Assembly (NCBI GenBank): GCA_009377525.1
Contig: WHTW01000009.1
Coordinates: 1 to 64,000 of the forward strand
DNA from: Rhodospirillales bacterium
Lineage (GTDB): Bacteria; Pseudomonadota; Alphaproteobacteria; Reyranellales; Reyranellaceae
DNA length: 64,000 bases
Direction: 5' to 3'
Numbering within the stretch: the first letter of the stretch is position 1; every line of letters starts with the position of its first letter. The translations under genes and the position numbers were made by a program. Of the stretch, positions 37,730 to 47,063 are shown one piece after another. The notes beneath the pieces are model-generated. The model saw nothing but the letters and a program-made list of their open reading frames with translations, did no database searches and was not told where the DNA came from.

Positions 37730-40700
37730 ATGGCCCAACTGGACATTGCCGGCATCGATCCCAAGCGGATCGAGCAGGTCGTCACCCACCGGCTGGTCGA
37801 AATCCCGACCCTGCCCAAGGTGCTGGCGCTGCCGATCTTCGGCGCCGTGGCGGCTGCACTTTATGCCGGATTGGCGCCGCTCTGGATGTTCCTGGTGCCG
37901 GCGGCGGTCTACGTCGTGTCGGTGTGGGGCTCGTGGCGTGTCCAGGTCGTGTACCGGCGCAATCCGGCGGCGGTAAGCCTGGCCGGCTGGCGCTGGCTCT
38001 ACACCGTCACCGCTGTGCCGACCTCGTTCGCCAACGGCCTGATGGGCGGCTTCTTCGCCACTCTGCCGTTCGAGGAGGAACGCACGCTGTGGGCGCTGGC
38101 GCTCTGCCTGATCGTGGGCGGCACGCCCTCGCGCGGCCTCGACGGACGCACCTATACGTTGTCGGCGGCCTCGCTGGTGCTGCCGATGGCGGGCGCGCTG
38201 GTGCTGGGCGACGGCAGCCGGCATGCCATCGGGCTGGCGGCGATCATGCTGGGCTTCGTCGTCATCATCAGCCTGTTCGCCCATATCGAGCGCAAGCGCA
38301 CGCGCGCGGAGATCGCCCGCGATCTTGCCGCGCACGACCTCTCCAAGAGCCTCGACGATGCGCACCGCGACGTGGCCTTCGCCGAAGAGACCATGCGCAC
38401 CATGCTCGACAACATGAGCGACGGGGCGCTGCTCTACGAAGGCGACGGCCGCTGGGTCTACCAGAACAAGGCGATGGCGCGCCTGCACGACATGTCGGAC
38501 GAGGTGCTGACGGGCCTGCCGACCTTCAAGGGCATCATCCGCTATCGCGCGCTGCGCGGCGACTACGGCCCGATCGAGACGCTGCCCGGCGGCCTGGAGG
38601 GCTGGATCGCCAGCCGCGTCGCGCGCTTCAACCTGCCGGGCCAGCCGGCCGAGCGGCGGCGCACCATCACCGGCCGCACCGTCGAGGTGACCTACCGGCC
38701 GCTGCCCGGCGGCCGCGTGCTCACCGTGCATCGCGACCTCACCGACATCGTCGAGCAGGAGAGCCGGCTGACGCAAGCGCAGTCCGAGCAGGAGCGCACG
38801 CGCGCCACCATGCGCTCGGTGCTGGACAACATGGGCGATGGCGCCGCGCTCTACGCCCCGGACGGCGGGCTCCTGTTCCACAACGCCGCCTTCGGCCGCC
38901 TGCTCGATCTCGATGCCCCGACCATCGCCACCACCGTCAATCTCCAGGACATCGTCCGCTTCCAGGTCACGCGCGGCGACTTCGGCCCGGTCGCCGACGT
39001 CGAGACCGAGGTGGCGTGGCGTGTCGACATTGTCGTGCGCGCCGACGGTACGCCATTCGTGCGGACCGGCCGCAACGGGGTCACGCTCGAAATAACGTCG
39101 CATCGGCTGGCCGACGGCCGCCTGCTCGCCACCTATCGCGACATCACCGAGCTCAAGACGCGCGAGCAGCAGCTCGAGCGCTCGCGCGGCACCCTGCAGA
39201 CCGTGCTCGACGAGATGCCGGACGCGCTGCTGGTCTACGACGCCGACGGCAAGTGGCTGTTCTTCAACGAGCCGACGCTCAAGTTCCTCAACCTCGACCG
39301 CGCGACCCTCGGCGGCCTGCGCGATGCCTGGTCGATCCTCGAGTACCAGATCGACCGCGGCGACTTCGGCGCGATGGACGCCGCCCAGCGCGCCGAGTTC
39401 GTCGATACGCGCAAGCAGATCTTCGCCTCGGGCACCGAGAGCTGGATGCTGCTCAGGCGCCGCGAGCGCATGCTGCACTTCCGGATGACCGTGCTCGACA
39501 ATGGCTGGCGGCTCGGCATGTTCCGCGACGTCACCGACCTCGAAGGCGCCCGCCAGTCGGCGGTGGAGGCGCGCCAGACCCTGCTGCTCGCCATGGAAGC
39601 GATGGACGACGGCATCGCCTTCCTCGACCGCGACGAGCGCCTGGTCCAGAGCAACGAGGCCTACCGGCGCTTCATGCAGGGCCTGCCGGAGATCGTGACG
39701 CCGGGCGCCGTGCTGCGCGACGCCGTTCACCATGCCGCCAAGGTGCTGAAGCCGCCCAGGGAGCCGCCGGAAGTCTGGGCCGAGCGCCAGCTCGCCACGC
39801 TGCGCTCGGGTCGTCCCGCCCTGATCCCCTACGATCCCAACAAGTGGGCGCGCGTGTCGCTGGACTACGCCTCCGACGGCCGCGCCGTCGTGCTGGTGAG
39901 CGACGTCTCCGAGGAGCGCCGCCGCCAGCGCGACCTCGAGCACGCGCTGGTCGCTGCCGAGAAGTCGCGCGAGCAGGCCGAGGTCGCCAACCAGGCCAAG
40001 TCGACCTTCCTCGCCACCATGAGCCACGAGATCAGGACGCCGATGAACGGCGTTTTAGGCATGATGGAAGTGCTGGAGGCCGAGGGCGTGCGCGAGGGCC
40101 AGGCGCGCACCGTGGCGACCATGCGCGAATCGGCCCAGGCGCTGCTGCGCATCATCGACGACGTGCTCGACTTCTCCAAGATCGAGGCGGGCGGGCTCGA
40201 GCTCGAGGAGACGCCGTTCTCGCTGACCGGGCTGGTCGACGGCGTCGTGGCGACGTTCCATCCGCAGGCCGAGCGCAAGGGCCTGTCGCTGGTCGCCGCC
40301 GTGGCGCCGGGCTCGACCGACGTGCTGCTGGGCGATCCGACGCGGGTGCGCCAGATCCTGTTCAACCTCTTGGGCAATGCGCTGAAATTCACCGAGCGCG
40401 GCGGCGGCATGATCCGCGCCCGCACCGAGCCCATGGGCGACGGCCGCGTCCATGTCGTGCTCACCGTCAGCGACACCGGCATCGGCATGAACGATGGCCA
40501 GCAGGCCCGCCTGTTCCAGCCCTTCTCGCAGGCCGACAGCTCGACGACGCGGCGCTACGGCGGCACCGGGCTCGGGCTCTCGATCGTGCGCCGGCTGGCG
40601 CAGCTCATGGGCGGCGACGTCACGGTCGAAAGTGCTCCCGGCGCCGGCTCGACCTTCACCGTGATCCTGGAGCTGATGGCGGCCCCCGCCGATTCGCCGC

Positions 40701-41473
40701 TGGTCGACCTGCCCGTGGTCGAGCAGCCACCCGACGCGCTGCCGACGTCGCCCAGGGTCGCCAGCAACAGCGTGCTGGTGGTCGACGACCATCCGATCAA
40801 CCGCGAGGTGCTGGTCCGCCAGCTCCAGGCGCTGGGCGTCGGCGCGGATTCGGCAGCCGACGGGCGCGAGGGGCTGAAGGCCTGGAGCTCGGGCCGCTAT
40901 GCCATCGTCTTCGCCGACGTGCACATGCCGCTGATGGACGGCTTCGAGATGACGGCCGAGATCCGGCGCCTCGAAGCGGCCAACGGCCGGCCGCGCACGC
41001 CGATCGTGGCGGTGACCGCCAACGCCATGGCAGGCGAGGACGAGCGCTGCCGTGCCGCCGGCATGGACGGCTATCTCTCCAAGCCGGTCGGCCTGCCGCG
41101 GCTGCGCGCCACCCTGCAGCGCTGGCTGCGCGGCGCGGATGATGCCGCACCCGCGATCGACCCTGCCGTGCTCGAGCCCTGGCTGCACGGCGACGTGGCC
41201 GCGCGCCGCGACCTTTTGGCGAAGTTCAGCCGTTCGGCTTCGGAATCACGCCACGATATCGAGACGGCGATGGCGGCGGGCGATCTCGGCGCACTGGCGG
41301 CGGCGGCGCACCGGCTGAAGGGCAGCGCCCTGGCGGTGGGCGCCCGCGCGCTCGGCGATGCGGCGCAGGCCCTCGAACGGGCCGCCAAGGCCGGCGATCG
41401 GGCAACGTGTCAGGATGGGTTGGGACCGCTGGCCGTTGAAGTACAACGGGCGCAGGCGGAAATCGGCGGCTAG
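37730..41473 (+). CDS. Hybrid sensor histidine kinase, four PAS-like domains plus receiver and HPt
   Basis: A 1247-residue membrane-anchored kinase. About residues 30-200 hold several hydrophobic segments. Four PAS-like repeats follow with starts near 222, 361, 489 and 618, about 130 residues apart and sharing the M-x4-L-D-x-M-x-D-G-x-L-L-Y pattern. HisKA has [11 protein letters not shown] with H766. The ATPase domain shows [18 protein letters not shown] and [11 protein letters not shown] receiver follows with D1063 ([14 protein letters not shown]) and an HPt domain with H1194 ([13 protein letters not shown]). All phosphorelay residues are present. The OmpR-type regulator on the other strand is its likely target. 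The signal is unknown. Confidence 0.93.
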   Translation: MAQLDIAGIDPKRIEQVVTHRLVEIPTLPKVLALPIFGAVAAALYAGLAPLWMFLVPAAVYVVSVWGSWRVQVVYRRNPAAVSLAGWRWLYTVTAVPTSFANGLMGGFFATLPFEEERTLWALALCLIVGGTPSRGLDGRTYTLSAASLVLPMAGALVLGDGSRHAIGLAAIMLGFVVIISLFAHIERKRTRAEIARDLAAHDLSKSLDDAHRDVAFAEETMRTMLDNMSDGALLYEGDGRWVYQNKAMARLHDMSDEVLTGLPTFKGIIRYRALRGDYGPIETLPGGLEGWIASRVARFNLPGQPAERRRTITGRTVEVTYRPLPGGRVLTVHRDLTDIVEQESRLTQAQSEQERTRATMRSVLDNMGDGAALYAPDGGLLFHNAAFGRLLDLDAPTIATTVNLQDIVRFQVTRGDFGPVADVETEVAWRVDIVVRADGTPFVRTGRNGVTLEITSHRLADGRLLATYRDITELKTREQQLERSRGTLQTVLDEMPDALLVYDADGKWLFFNEPTLKFLNLDRATLGGLRDAWSILEYQIDRGDFGAMDAAQRAEFVDTRKQIFASGTESWMLLRRRERMLHFRMTVLDNGWRLGMFRDVTDLEGARQSAVEARQTLLLAMEAMDDGIAFLDRDERLVQSNEAYRRFMQGLPEIVTPGAVLRDAVHHAAKVLKPPREPPEVWAERQLATLRSGRPALIPYDPNKWARVSLDYASDGRAVVLVSDVSEERRRQRDLEHALVAAEKSREQAEVANQAKSTFLATMSHEIRTPMNGVLGMMEVLEAEGVREGQARTVATMRESAQALLRIIDDVLDFSKIEAGGLELEETPFSLTGLVDGVVATFHPQAERKGLSLVAAVAPGSTDVLLGDPTRVRQILFNLLGNALKFTERGGGMIRARTEPMGDGRVHVVLTVSDTGIGMNDGQQARLFQPFSQADSSTTRRYGGTGLGLSIVRRLAQLMGGDVTVESAPGAGSTFTVILELMAAPADSPLVDLPVVEQPPDALPTSPRVASNSVLVVDDHPINREVLVRQLQALGVGADSAADGREGLKAWSSGRYAIVFADVHMPLMDGFEMTAEIRRLEAANGRPRTPIVAVTANAMAGEDERCRAAGMDGYLSKPVGLPRLRATLQRWLRGADDAAPAIDPAVLEPWLHGDVAARRDLLAKFSRSASESRHDIETAMAAGDLGALAAAAHRLKGSALAVGARALGDAAQALERAAKAGDRATCQDGLGPLAVEVQRAQAEIGG

Positions 41474-41674
41474 CGGCTGAAGCGGGCCTCGTAGATGGCG
41501 CCTCAGGGGCGATGTCCTTGACGATGCGGTCGCGGCAGTTCGGCTGGCGACGACGACCCAGATTAAGGTGATCAGCGCGAACACGGTGCCGGCGATGGGC
41601 GAGCCGGCCAGCACGAAAATGATGGCGAAGAAGGCGCTAGTACTTGCTTTCAATGGATGCTGATACAGCCCAAC
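41474..41674. other. Gap with possible small membrane-protein remnant
   Basis: A minus-strand reading from TTG at 41653 gives STSAFFAIIFVLAGSPIAG then TVFALITLIWVVVAS, two hydrophobic segments, before the frame runs into the 3' end of the kinase gene on the opposite strand. It has no clear ribosome binding site. It could be a small membrane protein with a shifted end, or chance. I would not annotate it as a gene without homology. Confidence 0.3.
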
Positions 41675-41776
41675 CTCACCCTGAGGAGGCCCGCAGGGCC
41701 GTCTCGAAGGGTGGCCACATGACCTTTGTTGCCATCCTTCGAGACGCCGCGCTACGCGCGGCTCCTCAGGATGAGG
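41675..41776. repeat. CTCACCCTGAGGAGG repeat, family B, copy 1
   Basis: Left arm CTCACCCTGAGGAGGCCCGC..GTCTCGAAGGGTGGCC, right arm its complement ending GGCTCCTCAGGATGAGGT. Each arm carries a small hairpin (CCCGCAGGGCC; CGCGCTACGCGCG). This is a common alphaproteobacterial intergenic repeat. Other copies are at 44809-44939 and 57671-57777. Confidence 0.92.
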
Positions 41777-41810
41777 TCTTCTGTGAATCAGCGTTCCATG
41801 AAAGCGAGCG

Positions 41811-42281
41811 CTAGCCGTGGGCAGCCAGGGGCTTTCCCTGATGCTCGACCGGCTTGGCGTCGATCAGCACGAAGGCGATCACGCACGGCGCAATGGACCG
41901 GTTGATCCAGTTATGGATGGTGCCGCGCTGCACCAGCACGTCGCCGGCGCGGAGCGTGACGACCTGGTCGTCCAGCGCCATGTCGATCTCGCCCGACAGC
42001 ACGACCGCATAGTCGACGGAGTCGGTGCGGTGATTGCGCGGCGCCACGCCCGGCGCGAACTCGATGACGCGGAAGACCGTGCCGCCCGCGCGTGTCGTCC
42101 CGGTGATCTCCTTGGCCGTGTCGCTCAGCCCGTTGTTGTCGACCGGGAAGCCGGCCGTCGACCAGATGTTGGCGACGGTGGCGCCCGGCCGGAACGACAC
42201 GACGTCGCGCGAGACCTCGTCGATGGCGACGATGGCCTTGCCTCTGTCGTCGTGACTCGTGACTACCCGGCGTATCTTCAT
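41811..42281 (-). CDS. Cupin-domain protein
   Basis: A 156-residue single cupin. The barrel shows VFRVIEFAPGVAPRNHRTDSVDYAVVLSGEIDMAL and DQVVTLRAGDVLVQRGTIHNWINRS: the first motif has one His and the second the G-D-x2-V-Q-x-G-x2-H pattern. It may be an isomerase, a dioxygenase or a small-ligand sensor. It begins 2 bases after the CaiB/BaiF gene stop and is probably cotranscribed with it. Confidence 0.87.
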   Translation of the reverse strand: MKIRRVVTSHDDRGKAIVAIDEVSRDVVSFRPGATVANIWSTAGFPVDNNGLSDTAKEITGTTRAGGTVFRVIEFAPGVAPRNHRTDSVDYAVVLSGEIDMALDDQVVTLRAGDVLVQRGTIHNWINRSIAPCVIAFVLIDAKPVEHQGKPLAAHG

Positions 42282-42283
42282 GG

Positions 42284-43474
42284 CTACCTCGGTCCCAGCA
42301 TGCCCGCGGCCTTGAGCGCGGCGATGGCGGCGGCATCGTAGCCGATCCCGGCCAGCACCGCGTCATTGTGCTGGCCGACCTCCGGCGGATCGGAGGTGAG
42401 CGGCGGCCGCCAGCCCAGCATCTGGAACGGCAGCAGCGGCAGGCGCGTCTTCACCCCGCCCGGCAGGGTCGTTGGCGCCAGGGAGCCGTTGGCCAGCAGA
42501 TGCGGATGATCGAACAGGTCCTGCGGCCGCGCGACCGGAGCGAAGGAAATGTCGGCTTCCAGGCACTTCTGCTCGAGCTCGTCCTTGCCGAAGCGTTTGA
42601 AGATCTCGGCGACTTTCGGCACCAGCCACGGCCTGGCTTCGATGCGCTGGTTGTTGGTCGCGAGCTTGGGATCGGCGGCAAGGTCGTGCTGGCCGAAGAA
42701 CTCGCAGAAACGCTTCCACTGACCGTCGCTGGTGATGCCGATGAAGACCTGCTGGCCGTCGTTGGTGTAAAAGATCTCGTAGATCGCCCACGAGCTCACG
42801 CGCTCGGGCATGGGCGGCGGCGGCGCGCCGTTCATGGCGGTGATGGCCAAGTGCTGGCCCATCAGGAAGACCACCGATTCGAACAGCGCGCTCTCGACCA
42901 GGCCGCCCTTGCCGGTGCGCTGGCGCTGCTGCAGCGCCAGCGCCGTGCCGAAGGCGCCGAACAGGCCGCCTAAAATGTCGACCACCGAGGTGCCGGCACG
43001 CAAGGGCCGGCCCGACGGACCGGTCATGTAGGCGAGCCCGCCCATCATCTGCACGACCTCGTCGAGCGCAGGGCGCTTCTCGTAGGGCCCGGGCAGGAAG
43101 CCTTTCAGCGCGCAGTAGACCAGTCGCGGATTGATCTTCTCCAGATGCTCGGGTCCCAGGCCACGCTTGCTCATCGAGCCCGGCGCGAAGTTCTCGACCA
43201 GGACGTCGGCCGACTGCAGCAGTTTCACCAGCACTGCCCGGCCCTCGGGCGCGTCGGCATCGAGCGCGAGACTCTGCTTGTTGCGATTGAAGTAGCCGAA
43301 GAAACCGCCGCCGAAGCCTTTCAGCTTGCGCGTGCGATCGCCGTCGACCGGCTCGACCTTGACCACCTCGGCGCCGAGGTCGGCCAGGATCATGCCGCAG
43401 GACGGGCCGAGGATGGTGTGGGTGAGCTCGACGACGCGGACACCCTTAAGGGGCGGTGTGAAGGTTGAGGTCAT
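42284..43474 (-). CDS. CaiB/BaiF family CoA transferase
   Basis: A 396-residue family III CoA transferase. LKGVRVVELTHTILGPSCGMILADLGAEVVKVEP opens the protein; FNRNKQSLALD and ADVLVENFAPG are typical; the catalytic Asp lies in GTSVVDILGG. It moves CoA between acids such as succinate, oxalate or carnitine-like compounds; the substrate is unknown. ATG 43474 (MTSTFTPPLK) is preferred to 43486. First gene of a two-gene unit with the cupin; divergent from brnT. Confidence 0.92.
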   Translation of the reverse strand: MTSTFTPPLKGVRVVELTHTILGPSCGMILADLGAEVVKVEPVDGDRTRKLKGFGGGFFGYFNRNKQSLALDADAPEGRAVLVKLLQSADVLVENFAPGSMSKRGLGPEHLEKINPRLVYCALKGFLPGPYEKRPALDEVVQMMGGLAYMTGPSGRPLRAGTSVVDILGGLFGAFGTALALQQRQRTGKGGLVESALFESVVFLMGQHLAITAMNGAPPPPMPERVSSWAIYEIFYTNDGQQVFIGITSDGQWKRFCEFFGQHDLAADPKLATNNQRIEARPWLVPKVAEIFKRFGKDELEQKCLEADISFAPVARPQDLFDHPHLLANGSLAPTTLPGGVKTRLPLLPFQMLGWRPPLTSDPPEVGQHNDAVLAGIGYDAAAIAALKAAGMLGPR

Positions 43475-43525
43475 ATCCTGCCTCAATAGCGCACCGTAGC
43501 AACGGCGCTCAACCCTTGCCCTCGT

Positions 43526-43546
43526 CGTATATGATGATAATATACG
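43526..43546. promoter_or_regulatory. Inverted repeat upstream of brnT, probable autoregulatory operator
   Basis: Perfect 7-base arms CGTATAT and ATATACG around GATGATA, ending 2 bases before the ATG I assign to brnT. BrnTA systems are known to repress their own promoters through BrnA, and the AT-rich dyad is a natural site. Confidence 0.65.
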
Positions 43547-43548
43547 CC

Positions 43549-43881
43549 ATGCTGGATCTGGAGCGGATTGAAGGCTTTGACTGGGATGAAGGCAATGCCG
43601 TCAAGAGCGTCGAAAAGCATCAAGTCAGCCAGGGCGAAGCCGAACAAATCTTTTTCAATGATCCGTTGGGAGTCAGTGAAGACACTGTTCACAGCGTCGA
43701 AGAGCCGAGGCTGCACGCCCTGGGCCGCACCGATGCCGGACGATTGCTTCACGTGACATTTACGCTACGCAACGACGCCAGGCTCATCAGGGTTATTTCC
43801 GCAAGGCCCATGAACCGCAAGGAACGGACGCGCTATGAGCAGGAAGTTGAAAACCATCCCGCAATTCCGGAACGAAGCTGA
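43549..43881 (+). CDS. brnT: BrnT-family toxin
   Basis: A 110-residue BrnT-like toxin, a RelE-like ribonuclease fold: FDWDEGNAVKSVEKHQVSQGEAEQIFFND matches the family opening (F-x-W-D-x2-K-x3-N-x3-H), followed by ALGRTDAGRLLHVTFTLRND and RVISARPMNRKERTRYEQ, with the conserved R-x-ISAR-x2-x-x-E-R-x2-Y motif. I chose ATG 43549, after the dyad; earlier ATGs at 43531 and 43534 lie in the operator. It overlaps brnA by 47 bases. Confidence 0.85.
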   Translation: MLDLERIEGFDWDEGNAVKSVEKHQVSQGEAEQIFFNDPLGVSEDTVHSVEEPRLHALGRTDAGRLLHVTFTLRNDARLIRVISARPMNRKERTRYEQEVENHPAIPERS

Positions 43882-44113
43882 AGAGCGTCGCTTTTGGGAG
43901 ACCCACGACTCCACCGACTACATCGATTGGAGCAAGGCCAAGCGTATGCGTTTCCCAAACCTCAAGCCATCGACAACTTCCATATCTCTTAGGCTGCCCG
44001 TGGCTCTCCTCGAGCAAATCAAGGTCGCCGCAAATAAGCGCGATGTACCATATCAATCCCTGATCAAGACCTGGCTTGCTGAGAAGACGAACGAGCAAGT
44101 CTCCTCACGATGA
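43835..44113 (+). CDS. brnA: BrnA-family antitoxin
   Basis: A 92-residue antitoxin: RKLKTIPQFRNEAEERRFWETHDSTDYIDWSKAKRMRFPNLKPS is the toxin-binding part and SISLRLPVALLEQIKVAANKRDVPYQSLIKTWLAEK the ribbon-helix-helix DNA-binding part. It follows brnT with overlap. Its 3' end overlaps the convergent gene at 44105 by 9 bases. Confidence 0.88.
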   Translation: MSRKLKTIPQFRNEAEERRFWETHDSTDYIDWSKAKRMRFPNLKPSTTSISLRLPVALLEQIKVAANKRDVPYQSLIKTWLAEKTNEQVSSR

Positions 44114-44749
44114 GGCGAACCAGCCGTCGATGTCCTTGGTGAGGGGCAGTCCGGCGGCTTCGCCCATCACCTGATGGCCCATGCCGGCGCTGACCAGGAA
44201 GGCTTCCTGGTGCGGCAGCGCGTTGGCCTTGAGCATGCGGCGGATGGCGGGGCCGTCATGGCCCCAGCCGATCGCCTCGACCTTGCCGTCGAAGGCGCGG
44301 TTGACGACCGAGAGGAACTCGGCGCGCTCCGCATCCGAAAGGGCCGGCACGGCGTCGATGTCGCCCAGCAGGAACAGCCGGCCACCAAACTTCGCAACCA
44401 ACGCCGCCACCGAATTGCGGGGCTCGACGATCACCTCGCGATTCGGGCCGCGGCGGACACGGGCGGCCAGCGACAGCGGCATGACGGCAGCGCCCAGGTT
44501 GGCGCCGGAGTCCATCAGCGCGGCGGTCAATTCCCTGTAGGTGATGCCCAGCCGTTCCGCGCGCCTGATACGCATCTTCGCAATCTCGGGGCTGGGCGTC
44601 TTCCAGGCCTTGGCGGTGGCGCGGCGCCACACCCAGGCCTCCCATGACATGTCGAAGGTCGGCCCGTTGTTGTGGCCGATGCCGGGCCTGCGCAGCAGGG
44701 CCTCGACATTGGCATGCCGGACCCCTAGACGGTCGAAACGATCACCCAT
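44105..44749 (-). CDS. Hypothetical protein with a GHNNGP motif
   Basis: A 214-residue protein of no family I can name. PGIGHNNGPTFDMSWEAWVWRRATAKAW near the N-terminus carries the GHNNGP motif seen in many alphaproteobacterial hypothetical proteins, followed by AERLGITYRELTAALMDSG and a C-terminal domain with FGGRLFLLGDIDAVPALSDAERAEFLSVVNRAF. Codon use is like its neighbours. It overlaps brnA by 9 bases at the 3' end, which suggests that the toxin module was inserted beside it. Confidence 0.7.
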   Translation of the reverse strand: MGDRFDRLGVRHANVEALLRRPGIGHNNGPTFDMSWEAWVWRRATAKAWKTPSPEIAKMRIRRAERLGITYRELTAALMDSGANLGAAVMPLSLAARVRRGPNREVIVEPRNSVAALVAKFGGRLFLLGDIDAVPALSDAERAEFLSVVNRAFDGKVEAIGWGHDGPAIRRMLKANALPHQEAFLVSAGMGHQVMGEAAGLPLTKDIDGWFASS

Positions 44750-44808
44750 AACGGTATTCTAGAATAGTTCGGATTGAGGGAAAACGCCGAAGCCGACTAC
44801 AGGAACAC

Positions 44809-44939
44809 CTCACCCTGAGGAGCGGCCCACAGGGCCGCGTCTCGAAGGGTGGGCCACAAACCTCGACTGTGGCCCATGCTTCGAGACGCACGCCTAGGTG
44901 CATTCACATGCGCCACAGGCGTGCTCCTCAGCATGAGGA
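44809..44939. repeat. CTCACCCTGAGGAGC repeat, family B, copy 2
   Basis: Same outline as at 41675: CTCACCCTGAGGAGC with a GGCCCACAGGGCC hairpin, GTCTCGAAGGGTGGGCC, and the complementary right arm with a longer inner hairpin (GCACGCCTAGGTG..CACAGGCGTGC), ending GCTCCTCAGCATGAGGA. It lies upstream of the TcuA-like gene. Confidence 0.9.
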
Positions 44940-44970
44940 GTGAAGGGTTACAGGCAAGAGGAGTGCCAAA

Positions 44971-46461
44971 GTGGACGATTTCCAGGTCGATGTGCTGGTG
45001 GTGGGCGCGGGCAATGCGGCGGCCTGCGCGGCCCTCGCGGCGCGCGAAACGGGCGCCTCGGTCGCCATGCTCGAGGCCGCTCCCGAGGAGGAGCGCGGCG
45101 GCAACAGCACCTATACCGCGGGCGCCATGCGCGTGGTGTTCCACGGCGTCGACGACCTGGTGCAGCTCTATGACCTGACCGAGGACGAGAAGCGCGACGT
45201 CGATTTCGGCATCTACACGGCCGACCAGTTCCTCGACGACATGGGCCGCGTGACCAACTACCGCTGCGACCCCGAGCTCACCGACATCCTGATCGGCCGC
45301 AGCTTCGAGACCCTGAAATGGATGCGCTCCAAGGGCGTGCGCTTCCAGCCATCCTACGGCCGGCAGGCCTTCAAGGTGAACGGCAAGTACAAGTTCTGGG
45401 GCGGGCTCGCGGTCGAGGCGTGGGGCGGCGGCCCGGGCCTGGTCGATCTCGAGCACAAGGCCGCCGTCAAGGCCGGCATCCCCATCCACTACCAGACGGC
45501 GGCGGTGTCGCTGATCGAGGAGGACGGCGTGGTGCGCGGCATCATCGCCCGCCACAAGGGCCGCAAGGTCCGGATCGGCGCCAAGGCCGTGGTGCTGGCC
45601 TGCGGCGGCTTCGAGAGCAATGCCGAGATGCGCACGCGCTATCTGGGGCCGACCTGGGACCTCGCCAAGGTGCGCGGCACGCGCTTCAACACCGGCGCCG
45701 GCATCAACATGGCGCTGGCGATCGGTGCCAAGGCGCACGGCAACTGGTCGGGCGGCCACGCCGTCGGCTGGGACATGAACGCGCCGGAGTTCGGCGACCT
45801 CGAGGTCGGCGACAACTTCCAGAAGCACTCCTATCCGCTCGGCATCATGGTCAACGCCAACGGCGTGCGCTTCGTCGACGAGGGTGCCGACTTCCGCAAC
45901 TACACCTATGCCAAGTACGGCGCGGTGATCCTCAGCCAGCCGCAGCAGTTCGCGTGGCAGATCTTCGATTCCAAGGTGCTCGACCGGCTGCGCGACGAGT
46001 ACCGCATCAAGCGCATCACCAAAGTGCGCGCCGACACGATCGAGGAGCTGGCCAAGAAGCTCGAAGGCGTCGACGCCGAGCAGTTCCTCAAGACCATCCA
46101 GGAGTGGAACGCCGCGGTGATGACCGAGGCGCCGTTCAATCCGGCGGTCAAGGACGGCCGCTCGACGCGCGGGCTCGCGGTGCCAAAGAGCAATTGGGCC
46201 AACACGATCGATACCCCGCCGTTCGAGGCCTACGCCGTGACCTGCGGGCTCACCTTCACCTTCGGCGGGCTCAAGATCACCAACGAGGGCGAGGTCGAAA
46301 GCACCGACGGCCAGCCGATCCCCGGCCTGTTTGCCGCCGGCGAGCTGGTGGGCGGGCTGTTCTATCACAACTATCCCGGCGGCACCGGCCTGGTGTCGGG
46401 CGCCGTGCTCGGCAAGCTGGCCGGCGATTCCGCCGGCCAGTATGTTGTCGGCAAGAACTAG
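44971..46461 (+). CDS. FAD-dependent dehydrogenase, tricarballylate dehydrogenase (TcuA)-like
   Basis: A 496-residue flavoprotein of the fumarate reductase/succinate dehydrogenase flavoprotein family. VLVVGAGNAAACAALAARETGASVAMLEAA is the FAD motif, GGNSTYTAGAMRVVF the second part, and the C-terminus has GLTFTFGGLKITNEGEV and NYPGGTGLVSGAVLGKLAG. The pattern fits TcuA, which oxidises tricarballylate to cis-aconitate; the partner TcuB is not in the window, so the substrate is unproven. GTG start with AAGAGGAG upstream. Confidence 0.87.
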   Translation: MDDFQVDVLVVGAGNAAACAALAARETGASVAMLEAAPEEERGGNSTYTAGAMRVVFHGVDDLVQLYDLTEDEKRDVDFGIYTADQFLDDMGRVTNYRCDPELTDILIGRSFETLKWMRSKGVRFQPSYGRQAFKVNGKYKFWGGLAVEAWGGGPGLVDLEHKAAVKAGIPIHYQTAAVSLIEEDGVVRGIIARHKGRKVRIGAKAVVLACGGFESNAEMRTRYLGPTWDLAKVRGTRFNTGAGINMALAIGAKAHGNWSGGHAVGWDMNAPEFGDLEVGDNFQKHSYPLGIMVNANGVRFVDEGADFRNYTYAKYGAVILSQPQQFAWQIFDSKVLDRLRDEYRIKRITKVRADTIEELAKKLEGVDAEQFLKTIQEWNAAVMTEAPFNPAVKDGRSTRGLAVPKSNWANTIDTPPFEAYAVTCGLTFTFGGLKITNEGEVESTDGQPIPGLFAAGELVGGLFYHNYPGGTGLVSGAVLGKLAGDSAGQYVVGKN

Positions 46462-47063
46462 TTCCATGGCACGGTGATTGAGAAGCCACCGGGCGGTGCA
46501 TGCACTGCCGTCAGCGGTGCAAGAGGTTTCCGGCGTTTCCGGCGTTTCCGACAGAGAGCCTGGTGGCCCTTTGAAATCGTACCCCCTATGGGTTGGGTCT
46601 CCTTCCGAGTTCGGACAGTTACACAAGTTTCGCAACCGGAATCGCCACGTCGATGAGCCGAGCCCCGAGCCCGTCCCGTCCGGAGGCAAGCGGCCGGACG
46701 GGACGCGCGCGGCGCCTGCCCCGACCTTTGGTCTCGGATCAACGATGCATAGAGCGACAACGCGGGGACGCAACGCAACAGGCCGATATTATAACTCAAG
46801 TCTATCTCATGTCAAGAACTGTAGTGCGGGGTCCGCCCGTTTCGTTTTCGCGACTTTTGGGGCTCCGTGGAGGCCCACGTCTGGCGGGCCGAGCGGGCGA
46901 TCACGCCATTCCTTGTGGTGCCAGCAATGCTTTCAACGCCAACACGACGCCAGACGACAGCCCGCGCAACGGCTTCATCCCGATCCTCATCCGGCCACGG
47001 GATCTGCAAATCCTTGGGTCACTCAACGCCAACCCGTCAAAACCTCCGTGATGAGCTATTAGT
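46462..47063. other. 602-base stretch without a recognisable gene
   Basis: It lies between convergent genes. No frame matches a family. Visible structure: an imperfect palindrome GGCGGTGCATGCACTGCC (46492-46509), three tandem 9-mers GTTTCCGGC/GTTTCCGGC/GTTTCCGAC (46526-46552) and a hairpin GTCCCGTCCGG..CCGGACGGGAC (46673-46704). GC falls to the right. It may be a gene remnant; I make no call. Confidence 0.55.

Noticed and set aside
36644-40027. 1127-codon open frame on the minus strand
   Set aside because: Spans the antisense of the kinase and a frame of the regulator; the real products are the regulator (minus, other frame) and kinase (plus).
41246-41653. Small membrane protein on the minus strand
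   Set aside because: Only the first 35 codons look membrane-like; the rest overlaps the kinase 3' end and no ribosome binding site is seen. Kept only as a remark.
44797-46773. 658-codon open frame on the minus strand
   Set aside because: Antisense of the TcuA-like gene with no recognisable domain.
46478-47062. Short open frames in the convergent gap
   Set aside because: No family similarity, poor starts and unusual codon use in every frame.
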